NCBI GenBank assembly: GCA_048594975.1
Contig: JBMDXQ010000149.1
Location: forward strand, 1 to 64,000
Source of the DNA: JBMDXB01 sp048594975
GTDB lineage: Bacteria; Acidobacteriota; Vicinamibacteria; Vicinamibacterales; 2-12-FULL-66-21
Direction: 5' to 3'
DNA length: 64,000 nucleotides
Part shown: one piece after another, positions 10,526-17,750 of the stretch
Layout of the letters: each line of letters opens with the position of its first letter
Position numbering within the stretch: position 1 is the stretch's first letter
The notes under the pieces: model-generated
The model's input: only the letters and a program-made list of their open reading frames with translations
The model's database searches: none
Told to the model about the DNA's origin: nothing
Program-made: the position numbers and the translations under genes

Positions 10526-11332
10526 ATGCGCGCCGTGGCCGCCGTCGCGGTCAACGTCTTCAAGGAGTCGGTTCGCGATCGCGTCCCCTACAACCTCGTC
10601 CTCTTCGCCACGCTGCTGATCGGCTCGTCCTACCTGCTCGGCCAGCTCACTGCCGGCCAGGACGTGAAGATCATCAAGGACCTCGGTCTCGCCGCCACCT
10701 CCGTCTTCGGCCTCTTCATCGCCATCTTCATCGGCATCGGGCTGGTCTCGAAGGAGGTGGAGAAGCGCAGCATCTACGCCCTGCTCGCCAAGCCGGTGAG
10801 CCGCCCGCAGTTCATCGCCGGCAAGTACGCCGGCCTCGTGCTCACCCTCGCGGTCAACGTCTCGGTGATGACCGTGGCGCTCTACGCGGTGCTCGCCTAC
10901 ATGAACTGGACGACCCCGCCGCAGGTGAGGGCCGCCTGGGGGACGCCGGCGGCGGATCCCGCGCTGCTCAAGGCGATCGCGCTGATCTTCCTCGAGCTGA
11001 TGCTGATCACCGCGATCGCGCTGTTCTTCTCGACCTTCTCCAGCCCGATCCTCTCGGCGGCGTTGACCTTCGGTCTCTACATCGCCGGCCAGTTCAACGC
11101 CGACCTCAGGAACTTCGATCGCATCGTCGAGTCGCAGACCGCCGCGCGGCTGGCGCGCGGCGTCTACCACGTGGTTCCCGACCTGTCCGCCTTCGACATC
11201 AAGACGGAGGTCGTCCACGGCCTCGCCGTCGCGCCGGGTTACTTCGCCAGCACCGCGCTCTACGGTGCCGCGTACATCGCGGCGCTGCTGCTGGCGGCCA
11301 CGTTCATCTTCTCGCGCCGCGACTTCAGGTGA
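10526..11332 (+). CDS. pilI: ABC-2 type permease, PilI-like
   Basis: This 268-residue membrane permease is the partner of the ATPase encoded just upstream. The ATG at 10526 begins MRAVAAVAVNVFKESVRDR, the usual ABC-2 opening, 5 bases after the ATPase stop. About six hydrophobic segments are visible, with a loop of roughly 60 residues between helices 5 and 6, and the protein ends in FSRRDFR. By position it corresponds to Myxococcus PilI; the transported substrate is unknown. The next gene overlaps it by four bases (GTGA). Confidence 0.78.
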   Translation: MRAVAAVAVNVFKESVRDRVPYNLVLFATLLIGSSYLLGQLTAGQDVKIIKDLGLAATSVFGLFIAIFIGIGLVSKEVEKRSIYALLAKPVSRPQFIAGKYAGLVLTLAVNVSVMTVALYAVLAYMNWTTPPQVRAAWGTPAADPALLKAIALIFLELMLITAIALFFSTFSSPILSAALTFGLYIAGQFNADLRNFDRIVESQTAARLARGVYHVVPDLSAFDIKTEVVHGLAVAPGYFASTALYGAAYIAALLLAATFIFSRRDFR

Positions 11333-12228
11333 CGATGCCGCGCCACGCGTGGATCCTCGCCGGCGCCTTCGCCGCGTTCGCCTCCGCCGTGTCCCTGCAG
11401 CTGCTGCGCGATCGCCAGTATCCGCGCGACGCGCGTGACGCCGAGCGGTTCCTCTACGTGCGGTCCGGGGCAGCGATGCGACGGATCGCGCTCTCGTTCG
11501 ACGCGCTCGCCGCCGACGTGTACTGGATCCGCGCCATCCAGCATTACGGCGGCGATCGGCTGGGCCGCAGCGAGGAGGGGCGGCGCTACGAACTCCTCTA
11601 TCCGCTGCTCGACCTGACCACCACGCTCGATCCGTACTTCACCATCGTGTACCGGTTCGGCGCCATCTTCCTCGGCGAGCCGTATCCGGGCGGGCCGGGA
11701 CGACCCGACCAGGCGATCGCGCTGCTGCGCAAAGGCATCGCCGCCACTCCGCAGAAGTGGCAGTATTACTACGACACCGCGTTCGTCCATTACTGGCGGC
11801 TCGGCGACTACGCCGCGGCCGCGCAGTGGTTCCGGCGCGCGGCGGCGCTGCCCGGCGCGCCCGCGTGGCTGCCCGCCCTCGCGGCGTCCGTGCTCACCGG
11901 CGGAGGCGACCGGACCTCGGCGCGGTTCCTGTGGCAGCAGATGCTTTCCTCGGAACAGGAATGGGTACGGCGCAACGCCGAGCGGTCGCTCCGGCAGCTG
12001 GACGCGATGGATCGCATTGATGCGCTGGAAGCGGCCGTGCGTCGCGCCCCGCCTCCGCCGGGCGGGCGCTACTCGTGGCCGGATCTCGCGCGGCGACGCG
12101 TCCTTCCCGGCATCCCGGTCGACTCGACGGGCACGCCCTTCGACATCGACCCGGCGACCGGCGACGTCTCGGTCTCGCCGCGGTCGCCGCTGTGGCCGAT
12201 GCCCGCGCACAAGTGGTCGCGCCGGTGA
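11329..12228 (+). CDS. Membrane-anchored TPR-like protein of the pilus cluster
   Basis: No named family was recognised. The 299-residue product has one N-terminal membrane anchor (ILAGAFAAFASAVSLQLL) and then an all-helical region. Aromatic-rich helices such as DALAADVYWIRAIQHYG and YYYDTAFVHYWRLGDYAAAAQWF read like degenerate TPR units (about residues 50-230). The C-terminus is Pro/Arg rich. The start may be the GTG at 11329, which overlaps the permease stop, or the ATG at 11335. Its position between the PilI-like permease and pilD, with 4-base overlaps on both sides, ties it to the same transcript and possibly to the same complex. Confidence 0.75.
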   Translation: MTMPRHAWILAGAFAAFASAVSLQLLRDRQYPRDARDAERFLYVRSGAAMRRIALSFDALAADVYWIRAIQHYGGDRLGRSEEGRRYELLYPLLDLTTTLDPYFTIVYRFGAIFLGEPYPGGPGRPDQAIALLRKGIAATPQKWQYYYDTAFVHYWRLGDYAAAAQWFRRAAALPGAPAWLPALAASVLTGGGDRTSARFLWQQMLSSEQEWVRRNAERSLRQLDAMDRIDALEAAVRRAPPPPGGRYSWPDLARRRVLPGIPVDSTGTPFDIDPATGDVSVSPRSPLWPMPAHKWSRR

Positions 12229-12998
12229 TCGTCGATCCGGTGGCGGTCGTCATCCTCACGCTCCTTGGCCTGTCGGTGGGCAGCTTCCTCAACGTGTGCA
12301 TCTACCGGCTGCCGCGGCGGCAGTCGCTCGTCAGCCCGCCATCCCGGTGCCCGCAATGCGGCTACCAGCTGCGTGCCGTCGACAACATTCCGGTCGTCAG
12401 CTACGTGTCGCTTCGCGGGCGCTGCCGCAAGTGCCGCAGGCCGATCCCGATCCGCTATCCGGTCGTCGAGCTGCTGACCATGGGCGTGTTCCTGCTGCAT
12501 TACGCGGTGTTCGACTGGTCGATGCTGCTGGCGGTCCGGCTCATGTTCGCCTGCGCCATGGTGGTGCTGTTCGCGATCGATCTCGAGCACCAGATCCTTC
12601 CCGATGTGATCACGCTGCCGGGGATTGTGGCGGGGCTCGTCGGCTCGCTGTTCCTGCCGCCGGGCCTCGTCTCGGCGCTGCTCGGCGCGCTCGTCGGCGG
12701 CGGGGTCCTGTTCCTGGTCGGCGAAGCCTGGTCGCGGCTGCGCCGCGTGGAGGCGATGGGCTTCGGCGACGTGAAGATGCTGGCGATGGTCGGCGCGTTC
12801 CTCGGGCTCAGGCTGGTGGTCCTGACCTTCGTGCTGTCGTCGTTCTTCGGCGGAATCGCCGGCGGCCTGCTGATCCTGAGCGGGCGCGGGACGTTGGCGA
12901 GCAAGCTGCCGTTCGGCACGTTCCTGGCGGTTGCAGCGCTCGTCGCCTCGTTGTGGGGCGATGCGATCGTGGACTGGTACCTGGCGTTGTATCTCTAG
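12225..12998 (+). CDS. pilD: Prepilin leader peptidase / N-methyltransferase PilD
   Basis: PilD is the inner-membrane aspartic protease that removes prepilin leaders and methylates the new N-terminal Phe. The GTG start at 12225 overlaps the preceding stop by four bases; the longer open frame upstream is a shadow. The 257-residue protein has the N-terminal SVGSFLNVCIYRLPRR motif, the zinc-binding CPQC and CRKC pairs of the methylase loop, and both catalytic aspartate motifs: DLEHQILPD and GFGDVK. It should process every pilin encoded in the window (7013, 7632, 14756, 15282, 15875). Confidence 0.92.
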   Translation: MIVDPVAVVILTLLGLSVGSFLNVCIYRLPRRQSLVSPPSRCPQCGYQLRAVDNIPVVSYVSLRGRCRKCRRPIPIRYPVVELLTMGVFLLHYAVFDWSMLLAVRLMFACAMVVLFAIDLEHQILPDVITLPGIVAGLVGSLFLPPGLVSALLGALVGGGVLFLVGEAWSRLRRVEAMGFGDVKMLAMVGAFLGLRLVVLTFVLSSFFGGIAGGLLILSGRGTLASKLPFGTFLAVAALVASLWGDAIVDWYLALYL

Positions 12999-13296
12999 AA
13001 GGTGCTGGGGGATGCTCGAGGGGTGCCGGGGGTGCTGGGCGGTGCTCGAGGGGTGCTGACGGGTGCCTAAAGGTGCTGCGGTACTGAACGCGCCAGGTGC
13101 GAGGAGCGCTGCGGTGTCGAGACGTGCTGACGTAGTTGAGGGTGCCCTGATGACTCGCGCGCGCTGCACCCTGAGCACGTTGAGCACCCGTCGCACCTTG
13201 AGCACCCGTCGCACCTTGAGAACGCGCCGCACCTTGCGCACCCGTTGCCGCTTCAGCATCCACTAGCGCCGTGAGCACCCCGGCCCCGAGCACCCC
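12999..13296. repeat. Repeat-filled gap with an 18-bp tandem repeat
   Basis: This 298-base gap between pilD and the histidine kinase holds no gene. Its first half is built from GGTGCT-rich units (GGTGCTCGAGG, GGTGCTGG). Its second half carries the complementary GAGCACC-type units, so the halves form a loose inverted arrangement. Within it, an 18-bp unit (TTGAGCACCCGTCGCACC) occurs twice perfectly and twice imperfectly at 13180-13251. The final bases, GAGCACCCCGGCCCCGAG, run up to the kinase start. Confidence 0.75.
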
Positions 13297-14559
13297 ATGA
13301 CAGAGAGCGGCTATCTTCTTCTCGGCCTCACCGCCATCCTCGGCGCGCTTGCCGGCGTGCTCGCGTTCGCGGTGGCGAAGCTGTTTGCGGCGGCGCGGGC
13401 GACGGCGCGCGATCGGCACCGGGACGGCGCGGAGACGGCGTTCATGGCGGCGGCGATGGAAGACGCGATGCGCCAGCTGCGCGAGCAGGAGCGCGCAATG
13501 AAGGCGCGCGCGGAAGCGTCGGAGCGACTGAGCGACGAGATCGTGGCGAGCATGACGTCGGGGTTGCTCGTCGTCGGCTACGACGGCCAGGTGCGCACCG
13601 TGAACCCCGCCTGCCGCCGGCTCCTGAATCTGCCGGAGGGGGAGGTCGCCGGCAGTTTCCGCGACGTGCTGGCGCGTGCGCAGCCACTCGCCGACGCCAT
13701 CGACGAGTCGCTGTCGGGCGGCCGCGCCGTCATCCGGCGGGCCATCCAGATGCCCGGCCCGTCGGGCGCCGCCTCACACCTCGGCGTGACGGTGTCGCCG
13801 ATCCGGGACGGGACGGGCGCGCCGCACGGCGCGATCTGCCTGTTCAGCGACCTGAGCGATGTCGTCGAGCTGGAGGAGCAACTGCGCCTCAAGGACAGCC
13901 TCGCCAGGCTCGGCGAGCTGACTGCCGGGATCGCGCACGAGTTCCGCAACGGCCTCGCCACGATTCACGGCTACAGCCGGCTGCTGGAACTGGACCGCCT
14001 GCCGGAGGATTTCCACCCCTTCGTGCAGGGCATTCGCGAGGAGACCGAGGCGCTCGGGCAGGTGGTGACGCGGTTCCTCAACTTCGCGCGGCCGGCGGAG
14101 CTCATCGTCGCATCCGTCGATATGCGGACCATCGCCGAGCGCGCCGCAGACGAAATCGCCCCGGAGGCCCGATCGCGCGGCGGCCACGTCTCGGTGACCG
14201 GCTCGTTCGGGGTGGTGAGCGGCGACGAGGTGTTGCTGCGCCAGGCGTTCAGCAACCTGTGCCGGAATGCGCTCGAGGCGTGCATCGAGGCAGGGACGCC
14301 TCCCCGCATCGTCCTCGACGGAGCGCGCGAGGACTCGGTGCTGCGTCTCGCGGTCACTGACAACGGCCCCGGCGTGGATCCGAAGATCGCCGCGCGGATG
14401 TTCCGGCCGTTCGTGACGACCAAGGCTCGCGGGACAGGGCTCGGGCTCGCGCTCGTCCAGAAGATCATCGTCATGCACAACGGCCGCGTGAGCGTGGGCG
14501 CTGCCGACGGCGGCGGCACGCGTGTCACCGTCACCCTTCCGCTGAGGCCGGCGGCGTGA
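13297..14559 (+). CDS. PAS-containing NtrB-like sensor histidine kinase
   Basis: This 420-residue kinase has one N-terminal membrane helix (about residues 5-27), a short coiled coil and a PAS domain (about 75-190). The dimerisation box holds the phosphoacceptor in LTAGIAHEFRNGLAT. The ATP-binding domain has NLCRNALEA, DNGPGVD and GTGLGLAL. It closely resembles NtrB/PilS-type kinases that feed sigma-54 activators. No response regulator is adjacent. The nearest candidate is the sigma-54 regulator at 22544-23938, on the far side of the minor-pilin operon, so the pair may bracket and control that operon. Confidence 0.88.
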   Translation: MTESGYLLLGLTAILGALAGVLAFAVAKLFAAARATARDRHRDGAETAFMAAAMEDAMRQLREQERAMKARAEASERLSDEIVASMTSGLLVVGYDGQVRTVNPACRRLLNLPEGEVAGSFRDVLARAQPLADAIDESLSGGRAVIRRAIQMPGPSGAASHLGVTVSPIRDGTGAPHGAICLFSDLSDVVELEEQLRLKDSLARLGELTAGIAHEFRNGLATIHGYSRLLELDRLPEDFHPFVQGIREETEALGQVVTRFLNFARPAELIVASVDMRTIAERAADEIAPEARSRGGHVSVTGSFGVVSGDEVLLRQAFSNLCRNALEACIEAGTPPRIVLDGAREDSVLRLAVTDNGPGVDPKIAARMFRPFVTTKARGTGLGLALVQKIIVMHNGRVSVGAADGGGTRVTVTLPLRPAA

Positions 14560-14600
14560 GCTGGGGCGGGAACGCGTGGCTTCGGCGGCTTGCCAGAACC

Positions 14601-14615
14601 GTTACCAACGGTAAC
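14601..14615. promoter_or_regulatory. Inverted repeat, candidate activator site
   Basis: GTTACC-AAC-GGTAAC is a perfect 6-bp inverted repeat about 125 bases upstream of a sigma-54-like promoter at 14727. Spacing and symmetry fit an enhancer-binding-protein site. The AT-rich stretch around 14668-14700 follows it. Confidence 0.4.
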
Positions 14616-14726
14616 AGATCTGAACATTCAGGCTTGTGATCGCCCTCCAATTACCCGCCAGTCGCTTAAGTTAATCGTTTGTAAACTAACCACTTAGTCA
14701 TCACGATCGATCCGCCGCGGCCTGGG

Positions 14727-14742
14727 TGGCAGCGCCATTGCT
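14727..14742 (+). promoter_or_regulatory. Sigma-54-like promoter of the minor-pilin operon
   Basis: TGGCAGCGCCATTGCT has GG (14728-14729) and GC (14740-14741) with exactly ten bases between, matching the -24/-12 pattern except G for C at the sixth base. The predicted start near 14753 falls three bases before the ATG at 14756, so the first message would be almost leaderless. Confidence 0.55.
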
Positions 14743-14755
14743 CAGTCGGTCGTCG

Positions 14756-15310
14756 ATGCCTTCACCACGCCGGTTCGAACGCGGGTTCACCCTCACGGAC
14801 GTGATGATCACGCTCGCCGCCTTCGTGACCATCGCGGGCATGGCCGTGCCGGTGATGACCGAGGTCACGGCGGACATCAAGCTGGCCGAGGCGGCCCGCA
14901 CGGTCGAGCGGGAGTTGCAGTACGGCCGGCTGCGCGCCGTTTCGAGCAATCGCATCATCCGCGTGCGGACGAACTGTCCGGCAGCCGGCTCGCTGCGCGT
15001 GGTCGAGTACCTGGGGTCTACCGATTCCCGCAACACCGCCGGCGACCGCTGTTCACCGGTCGCCTACCCGATCGGCAACGCCGACGGCAACGTGTTGACG
15101 ACGCCGAACTACGACGGCCCGGTGCGCACGTTGCCGGCGCAGGCCTCGGTGGGCACGCACATGATCGAGTTCTACCCTGACGGCACGGCGAAGGACGTCG
15201 TGTCGAGCGTGGCGAACACGATCACGACGCCGATCACGATCACGGTCACCCGGAAAGCGAAGAGCAGGACGATCACCGTCAATGGCGCAGGCAAGATCCA
15301 GCTCCAGTAG
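14756..15310 (+). CDS. GspH/FimT-family minor pseudopilin
   Basis: This 184-residue prepilin is probably part of the pilus-tip priming complex. The leader MPSPRRFERG is followed by FTLTDVMITLAAFVTIAGMA. Position +5 is Asp instead of the nearly invariant Glu. The C-terminal part resembles GspH/FimT, with a VERELQYGRLRAVSSNR helix and two cysteines (RTNCPA, GDRCSP). The ATG at 14756 was preferred over a GTG at 14726 because the sigma-54-like promoter would overlap the longer form. The next gene starts 29 bases before its stop, so translation is coupled. Confidence 0.82.
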   Translation: MPSPRRFERGFTLTDVMITLAAFVTIAGMAVPVMTEVTADIKLAEAARTVERELQYGRLRAVSSNRIIRVRTNCPAAGSLRVVEYLGSTDSRNTAGDRCSPVAYPIGNADGNVLTTPNYDGPVRTLPAQASVGTHMIEFYPDGTAKDVVSSVANTITTPITITVTRKAKSRTITVNGAGKIQLQ

Positions 15311-15878
15311 GCGTGTCGGGCGGGATGCCGGCTTCAGCCTCATCGAGGTGTTGATCTCGATCGGGCTGCTCACCACCGTGTCGGTGGGCGTGGCTCAGCT
15401 GATGGCCCTGTCGGTGCGCGCCAACTACACCGCCCGCGGGGCGACGTCGACCACCGCGATGGCGGAGCAGAAGATGGAGCAGCTGCGCGCGCTGATGTGG
15501 GGGTTCGCCAGCGACGGGACCGGGCTGCCGGTCAGCGACACGACCGCCAACCTGTCGGTGACGCCGGCGGCGCAGAACGGCAGCGGGCTGAACCCGTCGC
15601 CCTCGAACGCCATCGAGCAGAACGTGTCAGGGTTCTGCGATTTCCTGGACGCCAACGGCAACTGGGTCGGGACCGGCAGCGACGCGCCGGCCGGCGCCGC
15701 CTACGTGCGCCGATGGTCGATCACGCCGCTGCCCACGAATCCGAACAACACGCTCATTCTGCAGGTGCTGGTGTCGCCGCTCCTGAACGAGGCGAGGCGC
15801 GGCCCGAGCCTCGGGCCGCGCACGCGCATGCCCGGGGAAGCGCTGCTCATCAGCGTGAAGACGAGGAAAGCGCTGTGA
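15282..15878 (+). CDS. pilV: Minor pilin / pilus modification protein PilV
   Basis: This 198-residue prepilin has leader MAQARSSSSRRVGRDAG followed by FSLIEVLISIGLLTTVSVGVAQL, the typical PilV start, and the TAMAEQKMEQLRAL helix seen in PilV/GspI-like proteins. It overlaps the preceding fimT/gspH gene by 29 bases and the following pilW by four bases. In other bacteria PilV, PilW and PilX with PilY1 prime pilus assembly and sit at the tip. Confidence 0.85.
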   Translation: MAQARSSSSRRVGRDAGFSLIEVLISIGLLTTVSVGVAQLMALSVRANYTARGATSTTAMAEQKMEQLRALMWGFASDGTGLPVSDTTANLSVTPAAQNGSGLNPSPSNAIEQNVSGFCDFLDANGNWVGTGSDAPAGAAYVRRWSITPLPTNPNNTLILQVLVSPLLNEARRGPSLGPRTRMPGEALLISVKTRKAL

Positions 15879-16966
15879 AGCCGCAGCACACGCCGGCCCA
15901 GCGCGGCTTCACGCTCGCCGAGTTGCTCGTCTCGACGGCCATCATGCTGACCGTCACGGGAGCGATCTTCGCGCTGACCAATCCCTCGCAGGGGACCGCG
16001 AAGGTGCAGCCCGAGGTGGCCGACCTGCAGCAGCGGATGCGCGTCGGCTCCGAGCTGCTGTTCAAGGACCTGATCATGGTGGGTGCCGGCCCGTACCAGG
16101 GCGACTCGAGGGGCGCGCTCACCAACTACTTCGCGCCCATCCTCCCGCGGCGCACCGGCAAGATCGACCCGGATCCGACGCAGGGATCGGCGAGCTTCCG
16201 GCCCGACGCGATCACGATCACCTACGTCCCGAACACGTCCTCGCAGACGACTCTGTTCCGCGAAATGCCGAACGTGTCGGCCGAGCTGGTCGTCAACACG
16301 CCGCCGGGCTGTCCCCCTGGTCAACTGTGCGGCTTCACCGCAGGCATGAGCATCATGATCTTCGACGCGTCGGGCAACTTCGATGCGTTCATGATCACGG
16401 AAGTGCAGGAGGCGTCGGGGCACCTGCAGCACCGCGGCCAGCAGTTCAGCATCGCCTACCAGGCGGGTGCCCAGGTTACCGAAGCAGTCACGTATACCTA
16501 CTACCTCGACCGAACGACGAACCAGTTGCGCCGCTACGACGGCCTGGACTCCGACGTCCCGGTGGTGGACAACGTCGTCGATCTCCGGTTCGACTACTTT
16601 GGCGACCCGGAGCCTCCCAGGAACCCGGAACCGCCCGACGGCACGGCGAACTGTCTCTACGACGCCAACGGCAACTACCGCAACCTCCCCGTCCTGGCGC
16701 CCACCGACGGATCGCTCGCCGAACTGACGCCGGCCATGCTGACCGACGGCCCGTATTGCGGGGGCGGCACGAACCAGTACGACGCCGACCTGCTGCGCAT
16801 CCGCAAGATCCGCGTCACCCTGCGGATGCAGGTTGCCACGCCGCTCTTCCGCGCCGGGACGAACCTCGACGGCACCACGCGGCAGAACCCGGGCGGAGTG
16901 AAGTACGTCCCCGACTACGTCCTGTCGTTCGACGTCACGCCCCGCAACCTGAATCTCTCCAGGTGA
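15875..16966 (+). CDS. pilW: Minor pilin PilW
   Basis: This 363-residue prepilin starts at a GTG at 15875 that overlaps the pilV stop by four bases. The leader KPQHTPAQRG is followed by FTLAELLVSTAIMLTVTGAIF with Glu at +5. The long globular domain, with RMRVGSELLFKDLIMVGAG after the helix and a C-terminal YVLSFDVTPRNLNL strand, is typical of PilW-type minor pilins. Four cysteines lie between residues 145 and 300. It belongs to the fimT/gspH-pilV-pilW-pilX-pilY1 operon. Confidence 0.85.
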   Translation: MKPQHTPAQRGFTLAELLVSTAIMLTVTGAIFALTNPSQGTAKVQPEVADLQQRMRVGSELLFKDLIMVGAGPYQGDSRGALTNYFAPILPRRTGKIDPDPTQGSASFRPDAITITYVPNTSSQTTLFREMPNVSAELVVNTPPGCPPGQLCGFTAGMSIMIFDASGNFDAFMITEVQEASGHLQHRGQQFSIAYQAGAQVTEAVTYTYYLDRTTNQLRRYDGLDSDVPVVDNVVDLRFDYFGDPEPPRNPEPPDGTANCLYDANGNYRNLPVLAPTDGSLAELTPAMLTDGPYCGGGTNQYDADLLRIRKIRVTLRMQVATPLFRAGTNLDGTTRQNPGGVKYVPDYVLSFDVTPRNLNLSR

Positions 16967-16976
16967 GGGTGGTTCC

Positions 16977-17750
16977 ATGACGAGGGTGCGCGCGCGGACC
17001 GGCGGCGAAGAAGGCGTGGCGCTCATCATCGCGCTGATGTCGATGATGCTGCTCACGGCTCTCGGTGCGGCGATGATCATGGTCTCGAATACCGAGACGC
17101 TGATCGCGGACAACTACCGCAACAGCCAGGAGGCTCTGTACGCCGCCGACGCGGCCGCCGAGCGCGTCGTGCAGGATCTGCTGATGGTGCCGCGGTGGAA
17201 CGACATCCTGTCGGGCACCGCCAAGTCGGCGTTCGTCGACGGCGGGATCGCCGATCAGAAGACGCTGCCGAGCGGCGGGCGCGTGACGCTCTGCTGCGGG
17301 ACGAACACCGCCACGGGCCAGCTGCAGGCGGAGACGGACGCCGCCAACCTGTGGGGCGCCAACAACCCCCGCTGGCAGCTGTTCGCCTGGGGGCCCCTGA
17401 GCGACATCCTCCCGGGCACCATCCGCAGCCCCATGTACGTGGCGGTCTGGATTGCCGACGACCCCGCGGACAGCCAGGGCGGCGCCATCGACGGCAACCC
17501 GCTCGCGGACGTCAACGGCACGCTGACCGTGCACGCCGAGGCCTATGGGCCGGCCGGGACCCGCAAGGTCGTCGAGGTCACCGTCGCCCGTACCGCCTCG
17601 ACCGAGATCGAGCGCGGCCAGATCGCGCAGCGCGGCCAGGAGGAGTTGAACCAGCGCGCGCGCAAGGCTGCCGTCCAGATGCCGGGGAAGGCGTTGACCA
17701 ACATGCGCATGAACACGGGAACCGGCGGCCTGATGGTGCAGCAGCCATGA
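16977..17750 (+). CDS. pilX: Minor pilin PilX
   Basis: This 257-residue protein has the PilX N-terminal signature: a short basic segment, EEGVALIIALMSMMLLTALGAAMIM as the membrane helix, then SNTETLIADNYRNSQEALYAADAAAE. It lacks the classic G|FTLxE site, as is usual for PilX/GspK-like members. It starts 10 bases after pilW and overlaps pilY1 by four bases. It should cap the tip complex together with PilV, PilW and PilY1. Confidence 0.85.
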   Translation: MTRVRARTGGEEGVALIIALMSMMLLTALGAAMIMVSNTETLIADNYRNSQEALYAADAAAERVVQDLLMVPRWNDILSGTAKSAFVDGGIADQKTLPSGGRVTLCCGTNTATGQLQAETDAANLWGANNPRWQLFAWGPLSDILPGTIRSPMYVAVWIADDPADSQGGAIDGNPLADVNGTLTVHAEAYGPAGTRKVVEVTVARTASTEIERGQIAQRGQEELNQRARKAAVQMPGKALTNMRMNTGTGGLMVQQP

